Of a stretch of 64,000 bases of DNA, positions 17,116 through 29,588 are shown in pieces. The notes under the pieces are model-generated. The model was not told where the DNA came from. It made no database searches and saw only the letters and a list, made by a program, of their open reading frames with translations. The position numbers and the translations under genes are program-made. This stretch comes from Pseudomonas sp. AN-1 (GTDB lineage Bacteria; Pseudomonadota; Gammaproteobacteria; Pseudomonadales; Pseudomonadaceae), in the NCBI RefSeq assembly GCF_034057115.1, contig NZ_CP139195.1, positions 2,046,001 to 2,110,000 of the forward strand, read 5' to 3'. Each line of letters begins with the position of its first letter. Position 1 is the first letter of the stretch.

Positions 17116-17385
17116 TCAATCGTCATCGTCGTCATCGTCGTCATCGTCTTCGTCGAGCACCCGCGTGATGCGCTGGTAGACCTCCACGCGGTCGCCCTCC
17201 TTCAGCGGGCTGTCCAGCTTAACGAACTTGCCGAACACGCCGACCTTGTGCTTGTTCAGGTCGATCTCCGGGCAGTAGCGCAGCAGGCCGGACTGCTCGA
17301 TGGCCTGCGCCACGCTGCTGCCCTCGGCGACCTGGCAGCTCAGCAGCAGCGGTCGGGGGGCGGCGTACACCACAGCGACTTTCAT
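17116..17385 (-). CDS. rnfH: RnfH, ubiquitin-fold protein of the nif-linked Rnf complex
   Basis: 89 aa. A beta-grasp RnfH domain (about 1-75: [10 protein letters not shown] through the [13 protein letters not shown] loop to GDRVEVYQ) is followed by an unusual tail of 12 acidic residues, 11 of them Asp. The tail is encoded by a 9-bp GATGACGAC repeat, so its length could change by slippage. The ATG at 17385 lies 8 bases after AGGAG; a GTG three codons upstream is too close to that site. The role of RnfH is unknown. It lies between rnfE and nafY. Confidence 0.9.
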   Translation of the reverse strand: MKVAVVYAAPRPLLLSCQVAEGSSVAQAIEQSGLLRYCPEIDLNKHKVGVFGKFVKLDSPLKEGDRVEVYQRITRVLDEDDDDDDDDDD

Positions 17386-17407
17386 GGCATTCACTCCTGT
17401 ACCGGGC

Positions 17408-18121
17408 TCATTGCAGGACGATCAGCTCGCCGTGGGATCGGATGCGCCGCTCGGCGCGCCTGCGGTCGAGCACGCGCTTGGCGGCCAGCAGGAAGCCGAG
17501 GACGATGAAGGCGCCGGGCGGCAGGATGGCCAGCAGGATGCCCTGGAAGCCGGGCAGCACGGTGATCTCCAGCCACTGGAAGTGCGGCCCCAGCAGCGAC
17601 GAAGCCTGGGAAAACAGGGTGCCGCTGCCGAGGATCTCGCGGATGCCGCCGATCAGCACCAGCACCCAGGTGAAGCCGATGCCCATGCCGGCGCCGTCGA
17701 GCATCGCGGGAATCACCGGGTGCTTGAGGCTGAACGACTCGGCGCGGCCGAGCACCGCGCAGTTGGTGACGATCAGGGCGATGAACAGGCCGAGCACCTT
17801 GTACAGCTCGTGCATCCAGGCGTTCATCGCCATGTCGATCAGGGTCACCACGCCGGCGATGATGGCGATCATCACCGGGTTGCGGACCTCGGGGGCGATG
17901 GTGTGGCGCAGCGCCGAGATGATCGCGTTGGTGCAGATCAGCACCAGGGTGGTGGCCAGGCCCATGCCCAGGCCGTTGGTGGCGGTGGTGGTCACCGCCA
18001 GCGCCGGGCAGAGGGCAAGCATCTGCACCAGGGCGACGTTGTAGTCCCACAGGGCGCTGGTGAAGTACTTCCAGGGACTGGCCGAGGCCGGCGCGCTGGC
18101 GGCTGTGCAACTGCTGCTCAT
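17408..18121 (-). CDS. rnfE: Rnf electron transport complex subunit RnfE
   Basis: 237 aa with six predicted membrane helices. Homologue of RnfE/NqrD: conserved [43 protein letters not shown] and the Cys in VTNCAVLG that with RnfA helps hold a membrane [2Fe-2S] centre. It is part of the membrane channel that couples ion flow to reduction of low-potential carriers for nitrogenase. The ATG at 18121 overlaps the rnfG stop by 4 bp. Confidence 0.95.
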   Translation of the reverse strand: MSSSCTAASAPASASPWKYFTSALWDYNVALVQMLALCPALAVTTTATNGLGMGLATTLVLICTNAIISALRHTIAPEVRNPVMIAIIAGVVTLIDMAMNAWMHELYKVLGLFIALIVTNCAVLGRAESFSLKHPVIPAMLDGAGMGIGFTWVLVLIGGIREILGSGTLFSQASSLLGPHFQWLEITVLPGFQGILLAILPPGAFIVLGFLLAAKRVLDRRRAERRIRSHGELIVLQ

Positions 18122-18795
18122 GGTTGCTTCTCCTGTTGGCGGGCGCTCAGGCGTTCGGCCTGGCGGACCTGGAACTGCAGGGCCTGCAGCACGCTCCTGA
18201 CCACCGCGCGCGGGGTGATGGTGGCGCCGGCGAACTGGTCGAAGCGGCCGCCGTCCTTCTTCACCTTCCACTGCTCCAGCGGCGTGCTGGCCAGCGACAG
18301 GCCGTCGAAGGCCCTGATCCAGTCGCTGCGCGAGGCCTCGATCCTGTCGGCCAGGCCCGGGGTCTCCTTGTGGCTCAGCACGCGCACGCCGAGGATGCGG
18401 CCCTCGGCATCCAGGGCGATCAGCTGCAGGATCGGCCCGCCGTAGCCGATGTTGCTGACCTGGAAGGCCACCGCCGTCAGCCGGCCGTCCTGGCGCGCCG
18501 GGTAGACCTCGACCGCCCCCAGCTCGGCGTCCTGCACGGTGAAGGCGTCCTGCAGGGGGTTGTTGTCGTACAGCGCGGCCGGCAGCACCTGGCGCAGCAC
18601 GGCCAGGCGGTCCTCGAGCTGCTGGGCGGCGATCTGCCCGTGGGTCAGGCGGTCGCCGACCAGCAGCAGCACGGCGACCAGCGCGCACACCGCGGCCAGC
18701 GACAGGCCTTGGTACTCGATGCGCCCGCGCCAGCGCGCGAGCAGCGACGGCGGGGTGGCTGCCGGCTCCGCCGGAATCGGAATGGTCTCGCTCAT
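18118..18795 (-). CDS. rnfG: Rnf electron transport complex subunit RnfG
   Basis: 225 aa. One N-terminal transmembrane helix (about 31-47) anchors a periplasmic FMN-binding domain. The covalent flavin site (S/A)GATIT is at about 189-194 ([11 protein letters not shown]), where FMN attaches to the second Thr through a phosphoester bond. [13 protein letters not shown] and the ETPGL segment are family hallmarks. It moves electrons between RnfD and the cytosolic subunits, and overlaps rnfE by 4 bp. Confidence 0.95.
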   Translation of the reverse strand: MSETIPIPAEPAATPPSLLARWRGRIEYQGLSLAAVCALVAVLLLVGDRLTHGQIAAQQLEDRLAVLRQVLPAALYDNNPLQDAFTVQDAELGAVEVYPARQDGRLTAVAFQVSNIGYGGPILQLIALDAEGRILGVRVLSHKETPGLADRIEASRSDWIRAFDGLSLASTPLEQWKVKKDGGRFDQFAGATITPRAVVRSVLQALQFQVRQAERLSARQQEKQP

Positions 18796-18797
18796 GC

Positions 18798-19889
18798 CTA
18801 GCCCTCCTGCTTGACCTGGCTGGTTTGCCGGCCGATGGCCAGCGGCTTGCCGCCCGCCGTGCGGCCGTAGGCGCGCGGGCGCCAGTAGCGGTCGATCAGC
18901 GGGCTGAGTGCGTTCATGAACAGCACGGCGAAGGCCACCGCCTCGGGGAAGCTGCCCCAGGTGCGGATCACGTAGACCAGCACCCCGCAGCCGGCGCCGA
19001 AGATCAGCCGGCCCTTGCGGCTGACCGGCGAGGTCACCGGGTCGGTGGCGATGAACAGCGCGCCGAGCAGCAGCCCGCCGCTGGCCAGGTGGTAGAGGCC
19101 GCCGGGATAGCGCGCGGGGTCGATCTGGTGGGCGATGGCGGCGAGGACCAGCACGCCGAGCAGCATGCTCAGGGGGATCTCCCAGTGGATGACGCGGCGG
19201 AAGAGCAGCCACAGGCCGCCGAGCAGCAGGAGCAGCTCGGAGGTCTCGCCCAGGCTGCCGGCGCTGCTGCCGAGCAGCGCCGGGACCAGCGCGAAGTCGC
19301 CGGCGAGGATCGCCTCGGCGCTGCGTCCGAGGGTCAGCTCGGTCTTCAGGTTGCCGAGGGCGGTGGCGCCGCTCATGCCGTCGGGCAGGGCGCCGCCGAA
19401 GGTGATCGCCAGCCCCTCGACGAAGCCCGGCGCTGCCGTCGAGCCCAGCGGCGCCGGCAGCGCCCAGCTGGTCATCTGCAGCGGGAAGGCGATCAGCAGG
19501 GCGACGCGGGCGAGCATCGCCGGGTTGAAGATGTTCTGGCCGATGCCGCCGTACAGCTGCTTGCCGATGCCGATGGCGAAGGCGGCGCCGCCGACGCCGA
19601 TCCACCAGGGCGCCCACGGCGGCAGCGACAGCGCCAGCAGCCAGCCGGTGAGCAGCGCCGAGCCGTCCAGCAGGCGCCTGAGCGGCTGGCCGAGCCAGTG
19701 CAGGCACAGCGCCTCGGTGGCCAGCGCGCTGACGCAGGTCAGCAGCCACAGGTTGATCGCCGGCCAGCCGAACAGGTACAGGCCGAACAGGGTGGCCGGC
19801 AGCAGCGCTAGGCACACCTGCAGCATGATGCGGTTGACCGACGAGCGGTCGTGGGCGAAGGGCCCGGATATGGCGCTCGGGGTGCTCAT
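18798..19889 (-). CDS. rnfD: Rnf electron transport complex subunit RnfD
   Basis: 363 aa with nine to ten membrane helices. Homologue of NqrB, with a covalent FMN motif SGATALG at about residue 173 and the conserved [17 protein letters not shown] segment at 109-125. It carries electrons across the membrane in the Rnf complex. It begins with [17 protein letters not shown] at 19889, overlapping the rnfC stop by 4 bp, and ends 2 bp before rnfG, so the genes are translationally linked. Confidence 0.95.
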   Translation of the reverse strand: MSTPSAISGPFAHDRSSVNRIMLQVCLALLPATLFGLYLFGWPAINLWLLTCVSALATEALCLHWLGQPLRRLLDGSALLTGWLLALSLPPWAPWWIGVGGAAFAIGIGKQLYGGIGQNIFNPAMLARVALLIAFPLQMTSWALPAPLGSTAAPGFVEGLAITFGGALPDGMSGATALGNLKTELTLGRSAEAILAGDFALVPALLGSSAGSLGETSELLLLLGGLWLLFRRVIHWEIPLSMLLGVLVLAAIAHQIDPARYPGGLYHLASGGLLLGALFIATDPVTSPVSRKGRLIFGAGCGVLVYVIRTWGSFPEAVAFAVLFMNALSPLIDRYWRPRAYGRTAGGKPLAIGRQTSQVKQEG

Positions 19890-21352
19890 GACTCCACCTC
19901 GCTGGTCTTGCCCGGTTTGGTTTTGGCGGCTGCCTTGGCCGCCTTGGCCGCGGCCTTGGCGGCCTCCTCCTCGGCCAGGCGCGCGGCGCGCGCCTCGGTC
20001 AGCTGCCTGATGTAGTCGGTCTTGCGCGCGCCCTGGCGGCGCTCGTCCTGGCGGCCCATGGCGTACTGGAAGTACTGCACCAGCGGGATGTGCGAGGGGC
20101 ACACGTAGGAGCAGCAGCCGCACAGGATGCAGTCGCGCAGGCCGTAGTCGTTGGCGCCGTCGAGGTCGTCGACCCGCGCGCGGGCGGCCATCTCCACCGG
20201 CAGCAGGCCCATCGGGCAGGCGTCCACGCAGCTGGCGCAGCGGATGCACGGCGACGCCTCGTCGTTGCGCAGCTCGTGCGGCGCCAGCGCCAGCAGACCG
20301 GTGGCGCCCTTGATCACCGGCGCCTGCAGCGACGGCAGGGTCACCCCCATCATCGGCCCGCCGAGCAGCAGGCGCGCCGGCTCGCGGACCAGGCCACCGC
20401 AGGCGTCGATCAGCGCCTGCGCCGGGGTGCCGATCAGGGTCTCCAGGTTGCGCGGGTTGCCCACGCAGCTGCCGGCCACGGTGACCACCCGCGAGATCAG
20501 CGGCCGGCCGTGGCGCAGCGCCTGCTGGATGGCGTACACGGTGCCGACGTTGTGCACCAGCGCGCCCACCGAGGTGCTGCGCGCGTCGGCCGGCACCTCG
20601 CGGCCGGTGACCGCCTGGATCAGCTGCTTGGCCGAGCCCATCGGATAGAGCGCCGGCACCGCCTCCACCTCGATGGCGCCGTAGGGCTCGCTGGCCGCAC
20701 GCATGGCCGCCAGCGCCTCGGGCTTGTTGTCCTCGATGCCGATCACCACCCGGTAGGCGCGCAGGATGTGCTGGATCAGCCGCGCGCCGTCGACGATGGC
20801 CTCGGCGCGCTCGCGCATGATGCGGTCGTCGCAGGTCAGGTAGGGCTCGCACTCGCTGCCGTTGACCAGCACGGTCTTGATCTCGTGACGGGTGCCCTGC
20901 TTGAGCTTGACCGCCGCCGGGAAAATCGCCCCGCCCATGCCGACGATGCCGGCCTGCGCCACCCGCTCGGCGAGCAGCAGCGGGCTCTCCTCGAACGGGT
21001 TGGCCGGCACCTCCAGCTCGATCCAGCGATCCTCGCCGTCGGTGTCGAGGACGATGCCGTTGACCGTCAGCCCGGACGGATGCGGGGCGAGGATCGGGCC
21101 GATCTCGACCACGGTCCCCGAGCTCGGCGCATGGATCGGCGCCGACAGCTCCGAGGGCGAGCTGGCGATCAGTTGGCCCTTGAGCACCCGCTCGCCGACC
21201 CTGACCAGCGGCAGGGCCTCGGCGCCGGCGTGCTGGCGCAGCGGCAGGTAGAGGCGCGGCGGCAGCGGCAGGCTGCCGATGGTCAGCGCCGAGGAGCGGT
21301 CCTTGTGGGCGGCCGGGTGGACGCCGCCGCGGATGCGGGCGGGATTGAACAT
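19886..21352 (-). CDS. rnfC: Rnf electron transport complex subunit RnfC
   Basis: 488 aa. Cytosolic NADH/FMN-binding subunit (related to Nqo1/NuoF) with GMGGAIFPAAVKL and the NGSECEPYLTCD segment, then two [4Fe-4S] motifs CIRCASCVDACP and CILCGCCSYVCP near 370-420. The C-terminus is a short Ala/Lys-rich coiled tail (EEEAAKAAAKAAKAAAK), much shorter than the repeat tail of E. coli RsxC. The ATG at 21352 is 20 bp after rnfB. It accepts electrons from NADH or passes them to ferredoxin/flavodoxin. Confidence 0.95.
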   Translation of the reverse strand: MFNPARIRGGVHPAAHKDRSSALTIGSLPLPPRLYLPLRQHAGAEALPLVRVGERVLKGQLIASSPSELSAPIHAPSSGTVVEIGPILAPHPSGLTVNGIVLDTDGEDRWIELEVPANPFEESPLLLAERVAQAGIVGMGGAIFPAAVKLKQGTRHEIKTVLVNGSECEPYLTCDDRIMRERAEAIVDGARLIQHILRAYRVVIGIEDNKPEALAAMRAASEPYGAIEVEAVPALYPMGSAKQLIQAVTGREVPADARSTSVGALVHNVGTVYAIQQALRHGRPLISRVVTVAGSCVGNPRNLETLIGTPAQALIDACGGLVREPARLLLGGPMMGVTLPSLQAPVIKGATGLLALAPHELRNDEASPCIRCASCVDACPMGLLPVEMAARARVDDLDGANDYGLRDCILCGCCSYVCPSHIPLVQYFQYAMGRQDERRQGARKTDYIRQLTEARAARLAEEEAAKAAAKAAKAAAKTKPGKTSEVES

Positions 21353-21372
21353 GCTGGGACTCCGTGGGTGAT

Positions 21373-21897
21373 TCAGGCGGCCTGGGGCTTGGTCCAGCGC
21401 CAGGTGTCCAGGGTCGGCTCCTGCGTGACGAGGGCGACGCAGTCTTCCGGGCAGGCGTCCTGGCACCTGGCGCAGCCGGTGCAGGCGCCCTGCAGCACCA
21501 CGTGGATCTGCCCGCTGGCGCCGACGATGGCGTCGGTCGGACAGGCGCGGTAGCAACGGGTGCAGCCGGTGCACTGCGCGGCGTCGATGGTCGCCAGCTG
21601 CGGCGCGCTCATCTGGCCGGCGTCGAGGGTCACGCCGAGCAGCGCGGCGAGCTTCTCGGCCAGCGCCACCCCGCCGGGCGGGCAGCAGGTCACGTCCGCC
21701 TGGCCCTCGACCAGCGCCGCCGCCGCCCCGGCGCAGCCGGGGAAGCCGCACTGGCCGCACTGGCTGCCCGGCATCAGCGCCTCGATCTCCTTGATCAGCG
21801 GATTCTCGTCGGTGACCGCGAACCTGCGCGCCGCCACGCCCAGTCCGCCGCCCAGGATCAGACCCATGGTGGCCAGGGCCAGGGTTGCCATCAGCAT
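21373..21897 (-). CDS. rnfB: Rnf electron transport complex subunit RnfB
   Basis: 174 aa. One N-terminal helix anchors a domain with a [4Fe-4S] motif CGQCGFPGC (about 47-55, with a later Cys pair) and a two-cluster ferredoxin domain (CTGCTRCYRACP and CTGCARCQDACP). It is the probable site where the complex hands electrons to soluble ferredoxin or flavodoxin. The ATG at 21897 follows GGAG with 6-base spacing. It lies 35 bp after rnfA. Confidence 0.95.
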   Translation of the reverse strand: MLMATLALATMGLILGGGLGVAARRFAVTDENPLIKEIEALMPGSQCGQCGFPGCAGAAAALVEGQADVTCCPPGGVALAEKLAALLGVTLDAGQMSAPQLATIDAAQCTGCTRCYRACPTDAIVGASGQIHVVLQGACTGCARCQDACPEDCVALVTQEPTLDTWRWTKPQAA

Positions 21898-21932
21898 CTC
21901 GCTCTCCTCGCCGGCGCCTGCCGGTCAGCCAT

Positions 21933-22505
21933 TCAGATCAGCCCGCCGAAGCCCATGAACGCCAGCGCCAGCAGGCCGGCGGTGACGAAGGCGATCGGCG
22001 GACCGGAAAACGCCGCCGGCACGCTGGCGAGCTGCAGGCGCTCGCGCAGGCCGGCGAAGATGATCATGATCAGGGTGAAGCCGAGCGCCGAGCCGAAGCC
22101 GAACAGGCCGGCCTGCACAAGGCTGTGGCCCTCGCGCACGCTGATCAGCGGCACGCCGAGCACCGCGCAGTTGGTGGTGATCAGCGGCAGGTAGATGCCG
22201 AGGGCGCGGTACAGCGAGGGGCTGACCTTGCGGATGATCATCTCGATCAGCTGCACCATGGCGGCGATCACCACGATGTAGGCGAGGATGCGCAGGAAGC
22301 CGATGCCCAGCGGCTGCAGCACGTGGTGCTCGAGCAGCCAGCTGCTGATGCCGCCGAGGGTCATCACCAGGGTGGTAGCCACCCCCATGCCGATCGACGG
22401 GTCGAGCTTGCTGGACACCCCCATGAACGGGCACAGGCCGAGAAAACGCGCCAGCACCACGTTGTTGACCAGCACGGTGCCGATCAGAAACAGCACATAT
22501 TCCAT
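21933..22505 (-). CDS. rnfA: Rnf electron transport complex subunit RnfA
   Basis: 190 aa with six membrane helices, paralogous to RnfE. Conserved [16 protein letters not shown] and [13 protein letters not shown] hold the cysteines that with those of RnfE bind a membrane iron-sulfur centre. It is first in rnfABCDGEH-nafY. The ATG at 22505 (MEYVLF) has a GGGAGG site upstream; a longer reading to 22844 crosses the promoter and is not credible. Transcription is probably NifA/sigma-54 dependent. Confidence 0.95.
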   Translation of the reverse strand: MEYVLFLIGTVLVNNVVLARFLGLCPFMGVSSKLDPSIGMGVATTLVMTLGGISSWLLEHHVLQPLGIGFLRILAYIVVIAAMVQLIEMIIRKVSPSLYRALGIYLPLITTNCAVLGVPLISVREGHSLVQAGLFGFGSALGFTLIMIIFAGLRERLQLASVPAAFSGPPIAFVTAGLLALAFMGFGGLI

Positions 22506-22575
22506 AGCGACCCACCCTCCCGGCTGAACCCTGGGCTGCACCCTTGTCGGGCACATCCCGTTGCCGGGGGGAATT

Positions 22576-22590
22576 GCAGCAAGCGTGCCA
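22576..22590 (-). promoter_or_regulatory. Sigma-54 promoter of the rnf-nafY operon
   Basis: The minus strand reads TGGCACGCTTGCTGC: a perfect TGGCAC -24 element and GC at -12 with correct spacing. Transcription should start near 22564, about 59 bases before the rnfA ATG. Confidence 0.85.
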
Positions 22591-22638
22591 TGGCTCGGGC
22601 GACACCCTGCGCGGCGCTGCAGGCCGCGGAAAACCTGA

Positions 22639-24477
<1,839 letters not shown>

Positions 24478-24496
24478 ATCCAAGGAGAGCAGGCCG

Positions 24497-26065
<1,569 letters not shown>

Positions 26066-26117
26066 GTTGCGCGGCGTGTGCCCGGCGGCGGCCAGGGCAC
26101 GCGCATGACTCCACCTG

Positions 26118-26174
26118 CAGGGGCGAATTCATTCGCCTGACCGGGGCCACGCTGGCGAATGAATTCGCCCCTAC
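26118..26174. repeat. REP-like palindromic element after nifA
   Basis: Arms 26118-26137 and 26154-26174 pair over nearly 20 bases around the core GGGGCGAATTCATTCGCC. It shares GCGAATTCATTCGC with the element at 6608-6664. It may act as the 3' end of the nifLA transcript, since no T-run terminator is seen there. Confidence 0.78.
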
Positions 26175-26219
26175 AGCGGGCTCGGCAACCCTCCATGCGA
26201 TCGCTCTCGCCGCCCCACT

Positions 26220-26235
26220 TGTCGCCTATCCGACA
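26220..26235. promoter_or_regulatory. NifA activator site 1 for nifB
   Basis: TGTCGCCTATCCGACA fits TGT-N10-ACA. Centred about 120 bp upstream of the predicted nifB start near 26348. Confidence 0.8.
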
Positions 26236-26253
26236 AAGCCCCGCCCGCGCCCC

Positions 26254-26269
26254 TGTCGGCAGCCTGACA
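26254..26269. promoter_or_regulatory. NifA activator site 2 for nifB
   Basis: TGTCGGCAGCCTGACA fits TGT-N10-ACA. Centred about 86 bp upstream of the predicted start; the 34-bp spacing from the first site places them near the same helix face. An A/T-rich stretch (26278-26320), likely flexible, lies between it and the promoter. Confidence 0.8.
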
Positions 26270-26321
26270 AAAAGGCCAGCAGCTCCACAAATAATTCTTC
26301 AAAAACAATGACATAAACGAA

Positions 26322-26336
26322 CGGCACGGCACTTGC
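26322..26336 (+). promoter_or_regulatory. Sigma-54 promoter of the nifB operon
   Basis: CGGCACGGCACTTGC has GG/GC spacing and a perfect TTGC at -12; the -24 box differs from TGGCAC only in its first base. The predicted start near 26348 lies downstream of an in-frame ATG at 26344, supporting the nifB start at 26377. Confidence 0.82.
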
Positions 26337-26376
26337 TCAGCTAATGGTGAATCTCTCTTTCCTCCGGAGACCAACC

Positions 26377-27885
26377 ATGGAACTGAGCGTACTTGGGCAG
26401 AACGATGCGGGGCAGCACGCCGCCGGTGGTTGCTCCTCCGGCTCCTGCGGCAGCACCGACGACCAGCTGTCCCACCTGCCGGAGCACATCCGCGCCAAGG
26501 TGCACAACCACCCCTGCTACTCGGAAGAGGCCCACCACTACTTCGCGCGCATGCACGTGGCGGTGGCGCCGGCCTGCAACATCCAGTGCCACTACTGCAA
26601 CCGCAAGTACGACTGCGCCAACGAGTCGCGCCCCGGCGTGGTCTCCGAGCTGCTCGACCCGTTGCAGGCGGTGAAGAAGGTCAAGGCGGTGGCCGCCACC
26701 ATCCCGCAGATGACCGTGCTCGGCATCGCCGGCCCCGGCGACCCGCTGGCCAACCCGCAGCGCACCTTCGAGACCTTCCGCATGCTTTCCGAGCAGGCCC
26801 CGGACATCAAGCTGTGCGTGTCCACCAACGGCCTGGCCCTGCCCGACTGCGTCGACGAGCTGGCCCGCCATAACATCGACCACGTGACCATCACCATCAA
26901 CTGCGTCGACCCGGCGGTCGGCGCCAAGATCTATCCGTGGATCTACTGGAACAACCAGCGCATCCGCGGCCGCAAGGCGGCGAAGATCCTTATCGAGCAG
27001 CAGCAGAAGGGCCTGGAGATGCTGGTGGCGCGCGGCATCCTGGTGAAGGTCAACTCGGTGCTGATCCCCGGGGTCAACGACGAGCACCTCAAGGAGGTCA
27101 GCCGCATCGTCAAGGCCAAGGGCGCCTTCCTGCACAACGTCATGCCGCTGATCGCCGAGGCCGAGCACGGCACCTTCTACGGCGTGATGGGCCAGCGCAG
27201 CCCCGAGCCGGAAGAACTGCAGGACCTGCAGGACGCCTGCGCCGGCGACATGAACATGATGCGCCACTGCCGCCAGTGCCGCGCCGACGCGGTCGGCCTG
27301 CTCGGCGAGGACCGCGGCGACGAGTTCACCCTGGAGAAGATCGAGTCGATGGACATCGACTACGCGGCAGCCATGGTCAGGCGCGCCGCGATCCACGCGG
27401 CGATCAAGGAGGAGCTGGACGACAAGGCGGCGAAGAAGGCGCGCCTGGCCGGCCTCGGCGTACCGCAGGAAAGCGCCCCGGCCCGCCACTACCGCCCGGT
27501 GCTGATGGCGGTGGCCACCAGCGGCGGCGGCCTGGTCAACCAGCACTACGGCCATGCCAGCGAGTTCCTGATCTACGAGGCCTCCGGCAAGGGCGTGCGC
27601 TTCATCGGCCACCGCAAGGTCGACCAGTACTGCGTCGGCGACGACAGCTGCGGCGACAAGGAGTCGGCGCTGAACGGCAGCATCCGCGCGCTCAGGGGCT
27701 GCGAGGCGGTGCTCTGCTCGAAGATCGGCTACGAGCCGTGGGGCCAGCTGGAGGCCGCCGGCATCCAGCCCAACGGCGAGCACGCCATGGAGCCGATCGA
27801 GGAAGCGGTGCTGGCGGTCTACCAGGAAATGATCGCCGCCGGCCGGCTGGACGCCGACGCCGCGCCGCTGCGCGCCAAGGCCTGA
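26377..27885 (+). CDS. nifB: NifB, radical SAM FeMo-co core (NifB-co) synthase
   Basis: 502 aa. The radical-SAM domain has CX3CX2C at Cys67-Cys71-Cys74 (CNIQCHYC), preceded by the conserved HNHPCYSEEAHHYFARMH. Later Cys-containing segments (MRHCRQCRADAVGLLGED) are NifB-specific. The C-terminal NifX-like domain (about 365-490; MAVATSGGGLVNQHYGHASE) probably holds the product. NifB fuses two [4Fe-4S] units with a SAM-derived carbide into the 8Fe precursor of FeMo-co. The start has GGAGA upstream. It leads the nifB-fdxN-nifO-nifQ operon. Confidence 0.98.
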   Translation: MELSVLGQNDAGQHAAGGCSSGSCGSTDDQLSHLPEHIRAKVHNHPCYSEEAHHYFARMHVAVAPACNIQCHYCNRKYDCANESRPGVVSELLDPLQAVKKVKAVAATIPQMTVLGIAGPGDPLANPQRTFETFRMLSEQAPDIKLCVSTNGLALPDCVDELARHNIDHVTITINCVDPAVGAKIYPWIYWNNQRIRGRKAAKILIEQQQKGLEMLVARGILVKVNSVLIPGVNDEHLKEVSRIVKAKGAFLHNVMPLIAEAEHGTFYGVMGQRSPEPEELQDLQDACAGDMNMMRHCRQCRADAVGLLGEDRGDEFTLEKIESMDIDYAAAMVRRAAIHAAIKEELDDKAAKKARLAGLGVPQESAPARHYRPVLMAVATSGGGLVNQHYGHASEFLIYEASGKGVRFIGHRKVDQYCVGDDSCGDKESALNGSIRALRGCEAVLCSKIGYEPWGQLEAAGIQPNGEHAMEPIEEAVLAVYQEMIAAGRLDADAAPLRAKA

Positions 27886-27910
27886 AACCCACCATGCGAG
27901 GAGGTGCCCG

Positions 27911-28189
27911 ATGGCGCTGAAAATCGAGGAATCCTGTGTCAACTGCTGGGCGTGCGTCGACGTCTGCCCGAGCGAGGCGATCTACCAGGGCAGCCAGCAC
28001 TTCAGGATCAACGCGCACAAGTGCACCGAGTGCGACGGCGACTTCGCCGACCCGCAGTGCGCCAGCATCTGCCCGATCGAGGGGGCGATCCTGCTCGCCG
28101 ACGGCAGCCCGGCCAACCCGCCGGGCTCGCTGACCGGCATCCCGCCGGAGCGCCTGCTTGAAGCCATGCGCGAAATCCAGGCGCGCTGA
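27911..28189 (+). CDS. fdxN: FdxN 2[4Fe-4S] ferredoxin
   Basis: 92 aa. The first cluster motif CVNCWACVDVCP (Cys9, 12, 15, 19) is followed by a second CTECDGDFADPQCASICP in which the second and third cysteines are eight residues apart, as in nif-type FdxN. It supplies electrons for NifB or nitrogenase maturation; in A. vinelandii fdxN loss lowers FeMo-co formation. Strong ribosome site GAGGAGG, 25 bp after nifB. Confidence 0.96.
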   Translation: MALKIEESCVNCWACVDVCPSEAIYQGSQHFRINAHKCTECDGDFADPQCASICPIEGAILLADGSPANPPGSLTGIPPERLLEAMREIQAR

Positions 28190-28199
28190 GGAGGCCGGC

Positions 28200-28646
28200 A
28201 TGGGTGCCCTGATCTTCTACGAAAAACCCGGCTGCGGCGGCAACGCCCGGCAGCAGCGCCTGCTGCGCGCGGCAGGGCTGGAACTGGAGGTGCGCGACCT
28301 GCTGGGCGAGCCGTGGCGCGCCGAGACGCTCGCGCCGTTCCTCGCCGGGCGACCGGTGGCCGACTGGTTCAACCGCGCAGCGCCGGCGGTGAAGTCGGGA
28401 GAGGTCGATCCCGAGCGGCTGGATGCCGAAGCGGCGCTGGCCCTGCTGCTGGCGAGCCCGATCCTGATCCGCCGCCCGCTGATCCGCCTCGGCGAGCACC
28501 ATCTGGCCGGCTTCGACGTGGCGGCGCTCAACGCGCTGCTGCCGGCCGGACACCGGCTGGCCGAGCCGGCCGCGCCGCTCGACGGCTGCGTGCACGGCGC
28601 CGAGGCAACCGCCAGCTGCCACGCGCCGCAGGAGCCGCAGCCATGA
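28200..28646 (+). CDS. nifO: NifO, ArsC-like nitrogenase-associated protein
   Basis: 148 aa with an arsenate-reductase-like thioredoxin fold (MGALIFYEKPGCGGNARQQ, Cys near 11). NifO proteins influence molybdate use for nitrogenase versus nitrate reductase in A. vinelandii. The ATG at 28200 has GAGGAGG upstream; a longer frame from 28158 would overlap fdxN. It ends overlapping the nifQ start by 4 bp. Confidence 0.92.
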   Translation: MGALIFYEKPGCGGNARQQRLLRAAGLELEVRDLLGEPWRAETLAPFLAGRPVADWFNRAAPAVKSGEVDPERLDAEAALALLLASPILIRRPLIRLGEHHLAGFDVAALNALLPAGHRLAEPAAPLDGCVHGAEATASCHAPQEPQP

Positions 28647-29218
28647 GCCGCGCCGCCCTCGCCCGCCTCCCTGCAGAGTGCGTGGAACGCGATCCCAACC
28701 TGGACTGGCTGCAGCGCATCCTCACCGCCCAGCGCGCCGGACGCAGCTGCCTGCCGCTGCATCTCGGTCTCGACCCGCAAACCCACACGGCCTTGATCCA
28801 GGCCTGCTTTTCCGAGCGCGCCGGGCAGTATCTTGGCGCTCCGCCGCAGGCCCGCGAGCGCGACGCGCTGCGCGCCGAGCTGCTGGAGCTGCGCCGCGAC
28901 GAGTGGCGGGAGCTGCGCGACCTGCTGCTCGCCGGCCGCGCCGGGCGCGCGGGCGAGGCGGTGGTCGCCGCAGTGGTCGCCGCCGCCTGCCTGGGCGGCG
29001 ACCACCTGTGGCGCGATCTCGGCCTCGCCTCGCGCGACGAGCTGCGCGCGCTGCTCGAATACAACTTCCCGCGGCTGGCCGCGCGCAACGTCCAAAACAT
29101 GCGCTGGAAGAAGTTCTTCTACCGCCAGCTGTGCGAGCAGGACGGCGCCTACGTGTGCCGCTCGCCCAGCTGCCAAGCCTGCCCCACCTATCACGACTGT
29201 TTCGGAGAAGAGTCATGA
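28643..29218 (+). CDS. nifQ: NifQ, molybdenum donor for FeMo-co synthesis
   Basis: 191 aa. The C-terminus has the NifQ signature Cx4Cx2Cx5C (CRSPSCQACPTYHDC, about 174-188) that binds the Mo-Fe-S cluster delivered to NifEN/NifH. The helical N-terminal part is typical. Its ATG overlaps the nifO stop (ATGA), and its stop overlaps the rhodanese start, so nifO-nifQ-rhodanese are translationally coupled. Confidence 0.95.
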   Translation: MSRAALARLPAECVERDPNLDWLQRILTAQRAGRSCLPLHLGLDPQTHTALIQACFSERAGQYLGAPPQARERDALRAELLELRRDEWRELRDLLLAGRAGRAGEAVVAAVVAAACLGGDHLWRDLGLASRDELRALLEYNFPRLAARNVQNMRWKKFFYRQLCEQDGAYVCRSPSCQACPTYHDCFGEES

Positions 29219-29577
29219 GCCACTGCCAACGCATCAGCGCCGAACAGGCCGAGACCCTGCTCAGCGGGGCGGACAACGTCATGCTGCTGGACATGCGCGA
29301 TGCCCGCGCCTACTGCCAGGGCCACGACCCGCGCGCCATCCACCTCAGCGACATGACCCTGCGTACCCTGGTGCGCCACACCCCGCGCCAGGTGCAGCTG
29401 ATCGTCTGCGGCGACGAGGCGCGCGCCAGCCAGGAGATGGTCGAGTTCTTCCGCGACTACGGCTTCGCCCACTGCTACAGCCTCGACGGCGGCTACGCCG
29501 CCTGGCAGGCACGCCCGCGCCAGCCGGCCCGCGCCGAACGGCGCGTCGCCGAACAGCGCGTCGCCGTGCACGGCTGA
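29215..29577 (+). CDS. rhdN: Rhodanese-like sulfurtransferase (RhdN-type)
   Basis: 120 aa, a single rhodanese domain. The active loop VCGDEARAS carries the catalytic Cys near residue 63. N-terminal ISAEQAETLL and LDMRDARAYCQGHDPRAIHL are rhodanese motifs. It overlaps nifQ by 4 bp and precedes a monothiol glutaredoxin, matching the nifB-fdxN-nifO-nifQ-rhdN-grx gene order of A. vinelandii. A role in sulfur or Fe-S handling for FeMo-co is likely but unproven. The last 15 residues are Arg-rich. Confidence 0.9.
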   Translation: MSHCQRISAEQAETLLSGADNVMLLDMRDARAYCQGHDPRAIHLSDMTLRTLVRHTPRQVQLIVCGDEARASQEMVEFFRDYGFAHCYSLDGGYAAWQARPRQPARAERRVAEQRVAVHG

Positions 29578-29588
29578 GGAGACCGACC

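Noticed and set aside
26344-26376. Upstream ATG giving NifB an 11-residue extension
   Set aside because: It lies before the predicted sigma-54 start (near 26348); the ATG at 26377 has a GGAGA site and matches known NifB N-termini.
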